Positions 34,337-44,439 of a stretch of DNA of 64,000 nt are shown here, one piece after another. Each line of letters opens with the position of its first letter. Position 1 is the first letter of the stretch. Origin of the DNA: Dendrolimus kikuchii (Eukaryota; Arthropoda; Insecta; Lepidoptera; Lasiocampidae); the NCBI GenBank assembly GCA_019925095.2, contig CM034412.1, positions 7,747,501 through 7,811,500 on the forward strand, written 5' to 3'. Below the pieces are notes generated by a model that was not told where the DNA came from, did no database searches, and saw only the letters and a list, made by a program, of their open reading frames with translations. Position numbers and translations under genes: made by a program.

Positions 34337-34690
34337 GTTTTTTTATTTATTTCTGGTGTATAGCAGACAGGTTGACGGCCCACCTGATGGGAAGATAACA
34401 ATATTTCAAACAGATTAAAATTAAATAGTAAGATAACTGAGAATTTTTATATACTTTAGACCAGTAGTTATTGCCATCCGTCTGTTTGGCTGCCACCCCT
34501 AGTCTAGAGTATAACGCCATAACAACCTTGAATTGTGTTCCGGCACTAGTGGTTAGGTTCCAGTATCCCTTTAGAAAGCAGCAGCACATTGTTAGCACCT
34601 TTGGTGTTACAAATGTTCATAGGCGACGGTAACCGCTTTCCATCAGGTGGACCATCTCTGTGGCTGCTGAACTCATGTAATAAAAAAATA
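34337..34690. repeat. Two family C tails facing each other
   Basis: 34337-34400 is an inverted C tail ('GACGGCCCACCTGATGG') and 34470-34690 a direct one ('GGTAACCGCTTTCCATCAGG', ending in AATAAAAAAA). Both are 5'-truncated and partly diverged. Confidence 0.5.
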
Positions 34691-34924
34691 TCCAATAATA
34701 TTAATTCTGAAACAAATAGTAAGAGCACGCTGAATTTAATTTAAATTCAGTTGTGAGTGGGCGCGGTTGTGTAATGATCTAGTGCCACCTATAACTAATC
34801 CCCGCACGCCCCCACAACCAACGATCGAGTCATTTGTCATGTCGTGTGTATAGGTACTTTAATGTTCTTTGCTCCTTTGAATTATAGTACACTTCAAAAC
34901 ATTAACCAATTATAATGGCCTCTA

Positions 34925-35045
34925 GTGAATTTGGCTGGGTTTTACTGAAACACAGAGGCTCTCAGAATTTGATTCCCAGCCTTTCCGTTCTTTACTGTGG
35001 TCTGGGTGTCTGGGATCGGCCCCAGAGCGGTCGGTTGCACATATT
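34925..35045 (+). repeat. SINE family 2 fragment seeding the hexamer array
   Basis: 'CAGAGGCTCTCAGAATTTG', a decayed B-box region, and 'GTGTCTGGGATCGGCCCCAG' match 32530-32640. The sequence then turns directly into the (GT)n / (GTGCGT)n array where the SINE's 3' 'TGTGTGTTTGTCTG' region should be. Confidence 0.6.
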
Positions 35046-35048
<3 letters not shown>

Positions 35049-35098
<50 letters not shown>

Positions 35099-36349
35099 GT
35101 GCGTGCGTGCGCGCGTGCGTGTGCGCGTGCGTGTGCGTGTGCGTGTGCGTGTGTTCGTGTGTGCGTGTGTGCGTGCTCGTGCATGTGCGTGTGCGTGTGC
35201 GTGTGCGTGTGCGTGTGCACATGCACATGCGTGCGTGTGCGTGTGTGCGTGTGTGCGCGTGCGCGTGCGCGTGTGCGTGCGCGTGTGCGTGCGCGTGTGC
35301 GTGTGCGTGTGCGTGTGCGTGTGCGTGTGCGTGTGCGTGTCGTGTGCGTGTGCGTGTGCGTGTGCGTGTGCGTGTGCGTGTGCGTGTGCGTGTGCGTGTG
35401 CGTGTGCGTGTGCGTGTGCGTGTGCGTGTGCGTGTGCGTGTGCGTGTGCGTGTGCGTGTGCGTGTGCGTGTGCGTGTGCGTGTGCGTGTGCGTGTGCGTG
35501 TGCGTGTGCGTGTGCGTGTGCGTGTGCGTGTGCGTGTGCGTGTGCGTGTGCGTGTGCGTGTGCGTGTGCGTGTGCGTGTGCGTGTGCGTGTGCGTGTCCG
35601 TGTGCGTGTCCGTGTGCGTGTCCGTGTGCGTGTCCGTGTGCGTGTGCGTGTCCGTGTGCGTGTGCGTGTGCGTGTGCGTGTGCGTGTGCGTGTGCGTGTG
35701 CGTGTGCGTGTGCGTGTGCGTGTGCGTGTGCGTGTGCGTGTGCGTGTGCGCGTGCGCGTGCGCGTGCGCGTGCGCGTGCGTGTGCGTGTGCGTGTGCGTG
35801 TGCGTGTGCGTGTGCGTGTGCGTGTGCGTGTGCGTGTGCGTGTGCGTGTGCGTGTGCGTGTGCGTGTGCGTGTGCGTGTGCGTGTGCGTGTGCGTGTGCG
35901 TGTGCGTGTGCGTGTGCGTGTGCGTGTCCGTGTGCGTGTCCGTGTGCGTGTCCGTGTGCGTGTGCGTGTGCGTGTGCGTGTGCGTGTGCGTGTGCGTGTG
36001 CGTGTGCGTGTGCGTGTGCGTGTGCGTGTGCGTGTGCGTGTGCGTGTGCGTGTGCGTGTGCGTGTGCGTGTGCGTGTGCGTGTGCGTGTGCGTGTGCGTG
36101 TGCGTGTGCGTGTGCGTGTGCGTGTGCGTGTGCGTGTGCGTGTGCGTGTGCGTGTGCGTGTGCGTGTGCGTGTGCGTGTGCGTGTGCGTGTGCGTGTGCG
36201 TGTGCGTGTGCGTGTGCGTGTGCGTGTGCGTGTGCGTGTGCGTGTGCGTGTGCGTGTGCGTGTGCGTGTGCGTGTGCGTGTGCGTGTGCGTGTGCGTGTG
36301 CGTGTGCGTGTGCGTGTGCGTGTGCGTGTGCGTGTGCGTGTGCGTGTGT
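35049..36349. repeat. 1.3-kb alternating purine-pyrimidine array, mostly GTGCGT hexamer
   Basis: Starts as pure (GT)n (35049-35093), passes through mixed GTGCGT/GTGTGC and a short GTGCACATGCACATGCG patch (35215-35232), then becomes an almost perfect hexamer array (about 168 units from 35339 after a one-base phase slip at 35340). Variants: GTGTCC at 35598, 35610, 35622, 35634, 35652 and again 35928, 35940, 35952; a GTGCGC run at about 35748-35778. The array contains no stop codons in several frames on both strands, so the roughly 450-515-codon frames (Arg-Val, Cys-Val, Ala-Cys, His-Ala and Thr-Arg dipeptides) are artefacts, not genes. Such sequence readily adopts Z-DNA. Confidence 0.95.
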
Positions 36350-36714
36350 TAAATACAAAACCCCACGTTGCTTGTATAAGAAGCTCACCTGGGTATGAAG
36401 CCGTAGAATGATCAGTTCTAGAACATGTGCAATATAAGTCGCTTTTGAGCGCCACAACACAGCCGGTTTTTGAGGTAGCTTTCGTTACGCAGCGACAAGG
36501 TGCTGGAATAATATTCCACCGCCCATTAGAAATCAGCAAAATCTTAATGATGATATTTTTAAAAGAGCACCAACTCTCACAACGCTACTTAAGACACGAG
36601 TGGTATTTGACGTGATTCTAGATCTCTTATTTTTATATTTTAAATGTTTATATATATTATAATACTTATTATAGTTTTTATTTATGATCATTACTTGTCC
36701 TATATATATGTATA
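36350..36714. other. Unique DNA after the array, no gene seen
   Basis: No feature recognised. Confidence 0.4.
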
Positions 36715-37044
36715 CTAGCGGCCTCGGCAGACGTTGTCCTGCTCTGAAAAAATAAAAATCTAGGACCCGATCCCAGCGCCACCTACCGGTTCCAATTGTG
36801 GATTTAAACCATCCGGGAACCCACTCAAACACACAAAAACAAAATCACCAAAATCGCTCCAGGTGATTAGGAGCATTCTAAAACCCGATCTCAGCGCTAC
36901 CTACCGGTTCCAACGGGATAAAAAGTATCCTATGTCCGTCTCCTGGTTCTAAACTACCTCCCCACCAATTTTCAGCCAAATCGGTATAGCCGTTCTTGAG
37001 TTATAAATAGTGTAACTAACACGACTTTCTTTTATATATATAGA
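36715..37044 (-). mobile_element. Non-autonomous Helitron-like element, family a
   Basis: - strand: A|TC at 37044 then 'TATATATATAAAAGAAAGTC', and CTAG at 36715-36718 after a GGCAG/CTGCC-type stem with 'GGACAACGTCTGCCGAGGCC'. It shares the doubled 'TACCGGTTCCAA' blocks with 1022-1358 and 7230-7803. Confidence 0.65.
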
Positions 37045-37310
37045 TATAAGTAAGTAAGTAAAAAATTTCATTATTGATTGCGATTCTAAATTTTACGCTT
37101 CGCCATGGTGTTGTAGTTGATGTTCGTCGTGACGGTACCTCAAGGGCTCAGGGGAAGATCAGCACTGTTTTTGACAGACCATAGTATTGTGCTGAGATTA
37201 ATACCCCTTTTAGGCCAAGTTTGTTTATTTTTAATTTTTTTTTTTTTTGTAACAATTGGCAATGTAATTTGTCCTAAATAAAATTATTTTCTTTTTATTT
37301 TTATATTATA

Positions 37311-37471
37311 CTAGCTAATACCCGCCCGCTTCACGTGCCGTAAATCCGTTCTAAGCTGACTTCTACTTGGCGAAAGGAAGGTCCATGCCAAATTTCAAGT
37401 GTATAAGTTTTATAGTTCCTGAGATATCGTGATGAGTCACTATATACGTGGATTACAATTATATATATAGA
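37311..37471 (-). mobile_element. Short Helitron-like element
   Basis: - strand: A|TC at 37471, CTAG at 37311-37314 after 'GTGAAGCGGGCGGGTATTAG'. 161 bp. Confidence 0.5.
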
Positions 37472-37530
37472 TTACATAAGCGTAACTTGCTTACCTGGGG
37501 GATATACAAACTATGTTTGTATTTTTTTAA
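37472..37530 (+). repeat. SINE family 2 3' end fragment
   Basis: 'ACATAAGCGTAACTTGCTTA' and 'GGGGATATACAAACTATGTT' match 32660-32710. The Helitron-like element inserted at its left border. Confidence 0.5.
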
Positions 37531-37633
37531 GGCGAAGATACAAACTAGCAAACGAACCAACTCATGGAAAGTAGTTACCGTTGCCTATAGACATTTGCAA
37601 CACCAAGACGCCGCCAACGCGTTGCCAGCCTGT
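37531..37633 (-). repeat. Family C tail, diverged
   Basis: 'CATGGAAAGTAGTTACCGTT' and 'CATTTGCAACACCAAG' follow the inverted C consensus. Confidence 0.4.
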
Positions 37634-37832
37634 TGGATGAGGTGGAGGATGAGATGGAGGATCAGACAGAAGGAATGGGATGGGATATGTAATTAAAATG
37701 GGGGATGAGATGGAGGAATCAGACAGGAGAAATGGGATGGGATATGTAATTGAAATGGGGGATGGGATGGACGGATCAGACAGTTGGAAAGGGATGGGAT
37801 ATGTCATTGAAATGGGGGATGAGATAGAGAAA
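37634..37832. repeat. 57-bp minisatellite, about 3.3 copies
   Basis: Units 37662-37718, 37719-37775 and 37776-37832 each begin TCAGACAG and contain 'GGGATGGGATATGT'; a partial unit precedes them. Because 57 is divisible by three, frames through it show a 19-residue repeat, but no gene context supports translation. Confidence 0.75.
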
Positions 37833-38414
37833 ATTTATAAGGAGAGGGAAATATGGGTCATCAGAACTCTCATTTATCACGCGAAACACGATTAGCTCAA
37901 GGCAAACCGTTTCACACCGATATTCTGTGACAGTTATGAAATATTATAAAAATAATGCATCTGTCTGGTCTCTTAGCAGCAGTTTTGTGACACTGATTAA
38001 CATGAAACATGAAATGCATTTTTATTTGAACAAAATTAAATGCGTATGGATAGGTACTTAATCGAATGCGCCAAAGGGTTTATTTTTTATTTCGACATAT
38101 GAGTGAATATCTGTCGGGAGCAAAATAGCCGCTGTCGGAGTTGATGTTTTAATTAGCCCACAGGCTACGGCACTTAGGCTGGCAGGCAAATCACTCTCTG
38201 TTCAGGGTTATCGCTCCACTAAACAAGAACTGTAAAAGCCGTATAAGGCGGCTATAGTTTGCATTAACATATCTAGAGTTATACTCTAAACTATCGTTTC
38301 GCAACCTGGAGGTAGAGTTTAATATTAAAGGGGGTCGCAGTCTGTTAAAAACAAAACCTATATACAAACCGTCATTATTATTCTGTAGTGAAGTGGTCGC
38401 AATACTTTTTACTA
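37833..38414. other. No gene seen; possible hAT remnant
   Basis: 38290-38350 ('TTTCGCAACCTGGAGGT' ... 'GGGGGTCGCAG') resembles the ends of hAT elements, but no target duplication was found. The 101-codon - strand frame here lacks a domain. Confidence 0.3.
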
Positions 38415-38660
38415 CCCGTGCAGGAACGGAGAAAGGATACAATATCCTGGAGCATGGCGGCCTGTCGTAAGAGGCGACAAAACAACCCACAATCAAGTGA
38501 TAGGGTATTTACCCGTCTGGATGGCTACAACCCCTGGAATGGAGTATGCCGCCATTACAACCTTGAGTTGTGTTCCGGCCAATTGTAGCACCTTTGGTGT
38601 TACAAATTTCCATAGACGATGGTAACCGCTTTCCATCAGGGGGGCCGTCTGCCTCACTTT
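38415..38660 (+). mobile_element. Non-LTR retrotransposon 3' end, family C
   Basis: 'CGTGCAGGAACGGAGAAAGG' through 'CATTACAACCTTGAGTTGTG' to 'TTTCCATCAGGGGGGCCGTC'. A small deletion follows 'TTCCGGCC'. Confidence 0.5.
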
Positions 38661-38869
38661 GAAAACATACCCAATTTTTTGATGTTATCATGGTTTGCGA
38701 CATAAAAATCGTAGAGAAACTATGCTCTATAGAACCTAATTTCTAAGATAATTTTACTGGTATAAAATATCGTAACCTACTCCATGGTTCAATTCGAAAA
38801 ATTAGCTTTACCCTGGCCATAAGTTTTGCCGTGTCAACAGCGTCTATGGTACGATTGTCAATAGCGAGT

Positions 38870-39150
38870 TCCTTCCTATCGAGTTCATCGTCTTTACCTT
38901 CTGGTGCTAGAGTTAAAGCGGCGAGTCGGAGTCGACGTCGAAGATATCAAGTGTCATGAGCAATGTTAAAACATTATTTAGCCCACCGCCAACTTATTCA
39001 TTTTAATGATTATGTTTTAATTTTTGTTTATTATTTACTCTACGGGAGTCTAATCTAATTTACCACGTTTTGAAAAGTAGCTATAACGTCGGAATAAAAA
39101 TCAAATAACACACCGCGCTTAAAACCGTTAAAACATAGTTATAGTAAACA
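38870..39150. repeat. Dispersed repeat F, copy 2, internal block inverted
   Basis: 38941-39062 is the reverse complement of the block 24812-24943, yet the following tail (39070-39140, 'AACGTCGGAATAAAAATCAA', 'CACCGCGCTTAAAACCGTTA') is in the same orientation as in copy 1. So block and tail are flipped relative to each other. Confidence 0.5.
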
Positions 39151-40129
39151 TTACATTTTTTTTATGTAAGCAATGTTCTTCAACGTCGCTATTCTTCAAA
39201 TACTTTATTCTTATTATTTTCTTTCTTTTAATTGTTTCTGAATAAAAGGTACCCTCTGTCCTGTTCTGTATACTTGACAACGTGTATGCAGAAATTCATA
39301 ATGATCAGTTGAGTAACTAAGGCGTGAAAGCGTAACAAACAAACTCATATTCCCATTTATCATATTAGTATCGATTAAAATGATTAGATATTATTGTAAT
39401 ATTTGCGGGTAGTTGTGATTAATAATCGGATATAAAAGCGAGCGTGCGTAGCAATGAAAGATTGTTCTCACTTCGATTTGGTCGGATGCAGATGTCATAG
39501 TAGCTCCCCAGAACAGCTAATTATTGTGCGAGAATCATAGCATATAATTAAATGTACTTTAGATCGGCATTCTTTGTTCGCAAGGCAAATTAAAAATTTC
39601 TCCAAGTTCTGTGTGTTTTAATAAATAACATAGCATAACAGTAGATATATATAAGTATATGTATACAAATATTTCAGAAATAACGGTACAACCCTACTCC
39701 GAAGTGCGTAATTTAGTGTCAAAGACCCGTGGAAATTGTTTTACGCCTTTCCAGTGTCCACTGACATCTTCATTTCGTTACTTAATTGAAAGTGTGTAAT
39801 AAAACGCATGTTTATTGTCAAAAACATTACAGCTATAGATTACTTGCGAAATTACTCACTTAAAAACTTTTTTCACATCGTAGAGCCATGCTAGAATTAT
39901 TATCATGATTAGAGCTTTTAGGGCTGACTGGGTGTGATACTACACCCTTAAAGAATATCGGCGTCAAACGGTTAGCCTTGAGCTAGTCGTGTTTCGTGCG
40001 ACGTGTGAGAGTGGCAACCCCTTCCCCCTACCTATTATATATCTCATTGTTCCTATATGATCCTTCTATCCCATCCCTCCTCTCTCCCTCCCTCCTCCCT
40101 AGAAACTGGCAAAGCGTGGGCTTTTCACC
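39151..40129. other. No gene seen; LTR-like or promoter-like segment inside
   Basis: Apart from the TATA-containing segment listed separately there is only AT-rich DNA and a pyrimidine-rich tract at 40018-40100. Confidence 0.35.
39425..39640 (+). promoter_or_regulatory. TATA promoter-like segment, possible solo LTR
   Basis: TATAAAAGCG at 39431-39440 is followed by a candidate start region about 30-40 bp on ('ATTGTTCTCACTTCG') and, within 200 bp, AATAAA-type motifs near 39621. This order (TATA, start, polyA signal) is that of an LTR, but no paired copy or target duplication was found. A host promoter is an alternative. Confidence 0.25.
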
Positions 40130-40225
40130 TGGTATTGCAATCATCTATAGACGACGGTAACCACTCTCCAGTAGATGGAACGTCTGCCAAATTGCCAGCC
40201 ATGCAATAAAAACTTTTTTTTATGA
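40130..40225 (+). repeat. Family C tail
   Basis: 'GACGGTAACCACTCTCCAGT' ... 'GCCAGCCATGCAATAAAAAC' matches the last part of the C unit. Confidence 0.4.
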
Positions 40226-40441
40226 AATTAATGTAAATAATCGACAAAGAGTTTCTTTACAAACATCTGTAAGAAACCTTTGACACTACCCGAGATCAGA
40301 AGGTTGACTCTTATTTCGCTCAACAAATAAGCGTTGCCATGGCTTGTGTGGAGACTCGAGACCATTGGACGTACCCAATGGCTAATACCCACTAAAACCT
40401 CCCTCCTCCGATGCCCCGCGCTTATGGCAGGAAAGGTATGA

Positions 40442-40930
40442 GACTTAGTACGTAGTTACGCCCACACCGATCCTAGCGCAATAAGTGCATGAGAGTGCCC
40501 CTGGAAGAGCAAACTCACTTCGACGATAGGGGTGAAGACTCTTCTGCTCCCTAGATGCAAGAGGGCCCCTGAAGCGGTATTTTTCAGGGAGGGAAGTCAT
40601 GCACATATCTGCGTCTCCGGGCTCCCGGCTGACGCCGGCGCCCGTGAGGAGGCGCATAAATACGCGCGATTCCACTTCTCTCCCTATCTCGTTCCGCGGC
40701 CTCCTTTCAGACATCACTGTCTCGCAGAAATTGGCCGCACCCACCCAATGATCATCGCTATGTAGCATGGCTTGCACCAGGCTGCCGAGCGAATCGATCG
40801 GACCTACTAGTATCTCGAGTTCAAACCTCTGTGGTGCCCAGGCTGCGCACTCGACTAGCATATGAAACGCCGTATCAAGCGCGCCACACTAGTGGCATTG
40901 GGGTGAAGGCTGACAGCCTGCAATCTGAAG
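40442..40930 (-). pseudogene. R1-clade non-LTR element, ORF2 C-terminus (broken)
   Basis: A 138-codon frame on the - strand reads 'HMLVECAAWAPQRFELEI', 'LGSLVQAMLHSDDHWVGA', 'FCETVMSERRPRNEIGRE'. Just upstream the frame shows a zinc-knuckle-like pattern (C-x2-C...H-x4-C: 'CGALDTAFHMLVEC') with a stop inside it. This arrangement (CCHC, 'W..QR..L', 'FCE.VM..KE') is typical of the end of ORF2 in R1-type elements of insects. The reverse transcriptase and endonuclease domains are missing. GC-rich against the AT-rich surroundings. It is 5'-truncated and stop-interrupted, so not functional. The clade call is from motif memory. Confidence 0.5.
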
Positions 40931-41194
40931 GTCAGAGTCCCGCGTTTCTGTGAGAGCCATCGCAACAGCTGCGGTTGAGTCGCTTCCACCGTATCAACGC
41001 CGGCCACAGGGTTTTCCAACTCTACCGACCAAGATTAGCAGAACCGCGCTGGGCGGAGCAGAGCTCGACGCTGGCGGTCGTCTTCGGAAGGGAGGGGTGT
41101 TTGGGGAGGAGGTTTGGAAGGAAGGGGAAGGAATACAAGGATTTGGAGTGGATAGGTGGGACACCACTGTCACGGAGTGAAGGGGGGAATGTGA

Positions 41195-41370
41195 CAGTGG
41201 CGGCTTAGGACCCCGGGGACGCATTCCCTTGTACCACTACCTGGACAGAGATGAGTCCAGGGTGGCACCCCCTGGGGTGATATAAGCGTTGCCATACACC
41301 ATACAGCGTGGCAATGCAGCCAGCCTTCTGGGCACGCTCTCCGATGGCAGTGATCTGCTACAGGATGCAC
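41195..41370 (-). repeat. Dispersed GC-rich repeat L, copy 2
   Basis: - strand 'GAGCGTGCCCAGAAGGCTGG', 'CTGCATTGCCACGCTGTATG' match copy 1 at 30620-30720. It continues into GC-rich sequence ('CACCCCAGGGGGTGCCACC') and is adjacent to the R1-type remnant, so it may belong to the same element. Confidence 0.45.
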
Positions 41371-41739
41371 TTTAGTTTTGATTATTTAGTTTATATTTCA
41401 ATATTTAATTATCATATGTAAATATGATAATATAATATTTAGACTGTTAAATTTAATACAGACTTTGGAATCGCAACATATTTACACGAGTTTTCCTTTC
41501 GATCTATGACTTATACAAAGTAGAAAATTCAATTTGGTAAAGATGCTCTAAAATCCTATAGGATTTCTCACTTCCTTAGTACATAGAGATAATAGAGATA
41601 GTACATATATATTTAATCCATTTCCCATACAGCATTGTAGTTCAAGTCTTAGTGGCTTAGTGACTAAAGCAGCTTTGCATTCAGATGATATATCCTTGGA
41701 GTGAATAATATCACAATTACCACATGTTTGAAGCAAAGA

Positions 41740-42230
41740 AAATCTCGTGAACAAATCTACTCATCAATAAATTTTAACAAAAAACGAAACCGGCTTCATA
41801 AATAACGTAATAAACATCTTGAAGTCGGTGTAAAATAAATAATGAAAATAACTATATTTTGGTCTTTGTATGTTTTACTTGGCGCCAACCTGAAGATGTA
41901 GAAAATATTTTTTTTGCTTTTTAGTTACCCTTAAAGTCGGCTTTTTTCTACGTTTTCGTTAAGCAAATACTTGAATAACTTTAGAAAAAAAATATGAAAC
42001 ACATTTACGTGCCTATAATATTCGGGGGTTGCTCTTGATTTCCCTGCGATCCACTTATCATATCCTGACTTAATGATAATGGTAGGAAGGAGGACTATTC
42101 ACTTTCGAGTAGTTAAAAAAATTGTTGAAAATCGGTCCACAATTGACGGAGAAATCGCGTAACAAACGTACAGGAAAACATAGTCATATTGAGACCCTAC
42201 TCCATTTTGAAGTCGGTTAAACAATTACGT
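41740..42230 (+). repeat. Dispersed repeat M, copy 1
   Basis: 'AACATCTTGAAGTCGGTGT', 'CATATCCTGACTTAATGATA', 'GAAAATCGGTCCACAATTGA', 'GGAGAAATCGCGTAACAAAC', ending 'TTTGAAGTCGGTTAAACAAT'. Inverted counterpart at 56440-56900. Frequent in lepidopteran genomes by memory; class not resolved. Confidence 0.5.
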
Positions 42231-42644
42231 ATCATCGTGAAAAACTTAATAATCAAAGACCCCATTAATGGAACTAAAGTTACATCATATCCGTTATAAA
42301 GCAACCGTAACATTTACTGGTACGTCTTCGTGAAGTTTCGAATAATTGTACAGATTTTATATGAGCAAGTATTATGACTGCGCAAACCAATTAAGCGTCC
42401 GCCGCACACTTTATTATCCCTTAAAGATTAATCGAATACACATTTTTAATATCGATTACGATCGGTCGCAGATGAGTTAATTTTGTTTGTTTATGATTAT
42501 AGAGATCAATATGCATTCCACTTTTAAATTTATGTTATTTTTTTTATTACTTTTTTATTTTTAAACGGACATCGAACATTATCAGTTTGCTGTGCAATTC
42601 TATTTTGAAATAATTTGAAAAGTGAATGTTTGCTTGTAGGCAAA
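42231..42644. other. AT-rich DNA, no feature seen
   Basis: No gene or recognised repeat. Confidence 0.35.
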
Positions 42645-42712
42645 CTGGCAAACGGAGCACTTGGTGGACATCTGCAACACTAAGGGCGCCGATGCGTTGC
42701 TTACCTCATTAA
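42645..42712 (-). repeat. Family C fragment
   Basis: 'GGACATCTGCAACACTAAGG' and the tail-like 'GGCAAACTGGCAAACGGAGC' follow the inverted C consensus. Confidence 0.35.
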
Positions 42713-42805
42713 GAGTAGCTCATTTTTAAGGAGCCCCATAATATAGCACCCTAGGAAAACCGCCGAAAGCAGTTCATTCCATAACTGGCACACATATGTC
42801 CTATC

Positions 42806-43065
42806 CGTGAAGGAACGGAGAAAGAATACAATTTCCAACGGCCGGGAGGGCTGTTGGAAGAGGCGACAAAACAACCCACAGCCAGGTGGTAGGGTATTTG
42901 CTCGACAGGATGGCGATCACCCCTGGTCTAGAGTATGCCGCCATAACAAGCTTGTCTTATGTTCCGGCATTAGTGACCAGGTTCCAGTCAGCCTTAAGAG
43001 AGCAGCAGCGCATTTGTAGCACCTTTAGTGTTAAAATTTCCGCAAGTGATGGTAACCGCTTTCTA
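42806..43065 (+). mobile_element. Non-LTR retrotransposon 3' end, family C
   Basis: 'GGAACGGAGAAAGAATACAA', 'GAGGCGACAAAACAACCCAC', 'CTGGTCTAGAGTATGCCGCC', ending 'GATGGTAACCGCTTTCTATA'. The short frames here are the usual decoys of this repeat. Confidence 0.5.
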
Positions 43066-43140
43066 TACGCACACAAGTTTGTAAAAAATCTTCACTTCAT
43101 TTGACGCTTTTGCTCACATGGGCTCACCTGTAGGTACTTT
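43066..43140 (+). repeat. Dispersed repeat, copy 2 (see 3385)
   Basis: 'TTCACTTCATTTGACGCTTT' matches 3402-3421 with one change. It interrupts or replaces the tail of the family C copy. Confidence 0.4.
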
Positions 43141-43333
43141 TATTGGAGGAAGTTTAATTGTCACAATGTCAGTTTTTGACAGAAGCTTAAAAGCAACAAT
43201 TTGCTGTGCAGTTTTCTTTTCAAACAATTTACAGATAATATCGGTTAAAAATGAATAATGTTTGTAGGATATCTATTTTAAAGAAACATATTAAAAATCT
43301 CAACTGGAAGCATTTTGTATTTTTATATCCTAA

Positions 43334-43532
43334 CTAGCGACCCAACGCGGTTTCGCCCGCGCTCTGTCCCGCTCCCGTGGTATATAGCGTCACGTTATAT
43401 AGCCTATGACACTCCCTATTAACGTAGTTTACCAACAGTAAAAGAATTTTTAAAATCGGTTTAATAGGTCCAGAGATTACCCCCTACAACGTCACAAACA
43501 TTACCGCTTTATAATATTAGTATTAGTATAGA
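43334..43532 (-). mobile_element. Short Helitron-like element
   Basis: - strand: A|TC at 43532 with 'ACTAATACTAATATTATAAA' inside, CTAG at 43334-43337 after 'GGGCGAAACCGCGTTGGGTC'. 199 bp. Confidence 0.5.
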
Positions 43533-43735
43533 TAGTTGAAGCTCCATTAAAAATCATTGAATGTGGCGATCATTAAATAACACACACATGCACGTTATGT
43601 ATGGCCAGCAGCCAATTACACAAACATGATAATAAATAAATGGAGAATTAGCAATTACCTTCCAAGCCTTGTTTTCCATTATGTAAAAGGGCATAAGGGC
43701 GCTTTCGCAATGAGTAATGCCGGCCTTTTCGCGAG

Positions 43736-44119
43736 ATGGTGATTACAAAAAGGCAGGTTGTCTACTTTTACTATAACACTCGGACTTTCCAAGTAACACC
43801 GCAACGAGCGTATTGCTTACAACTACGTGCGTACGATGTACAGACTGCAGAAATATCTTCTTATTTTATTACTCGTCCACCGGACGAACATGATTTGTCC
43901 GATCTTTTTTATCTTTTGTATTTGGGTACTCTTTTTTTATTTATTTTATCTTTTTTTGTATATTTTTGTCTTGTTATTTTTTATTCATCTTTTTTTTCTT
44001 TAAAAAAATTCAAAAGTTTACAATTAGTTCTTAACTCTATTACATTCTTGCTTACTTGGTTCCAGCTTTATTTTACATCGCTTATTGCAGAAATGTCTTA
44101 TACCCCAATACGATTATAA
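43736..44119 (+). other. Unassigned 127-codon frame, hydrophobic, probably spurious
   Basis: The N-terminal 60 codons look mixed and protein-like ('FQVTPQRAYCLQLRAYDV'). The rest is T-rich sequence coding Phe/Leu/Tyr runs that would read as membrane segments by composition alone. No homologue recognised. Could be a remnant of a transposon gene or chance. Confidence 0.2.
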
Positions 44120-44439
44120 GAAACACTTTTTTAGGTCTTTTTAACGAGCCTATAAACATTATGAAATATTATAAACCAGGGAGTTAATATTTAAATGAAA
44201 ATAAAATCCGTTCATTTTTTATCGGCAGATAAACGCATACATTGTATATTACTAATTTCTAAACTAAGCATGTTTGGGGAATGGGTGATACTTAGTTCCA
44301 TTGTATTCTCCCTGTAACTTTTGAACTATGACGTGGAAAATTCTGGAAAAAATCAGGTTCTAGAGTTAGTAAAATAATTCAAGGAAAATTAATATGAATA
44401 ACGTCCGTTAAGTGGTGTTACGATATGGGGTATTTTGGA

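Noticed and set aside
34915..36539. Several 450-515-codon open frames on both strands over the hexamer array
   Set aside because: They are produced by the stop-free GTGCGT repeat and encode only dipeptide repeats; their ends lie just outside the array and no gene structure surrounds them.
41041..41224. Overlapping 70-80-codon frames on both strands in the GC-rich stretch
   Set aside because: Overlap in three frames without a domain; they lie between the R1-type remnant and repeat L.
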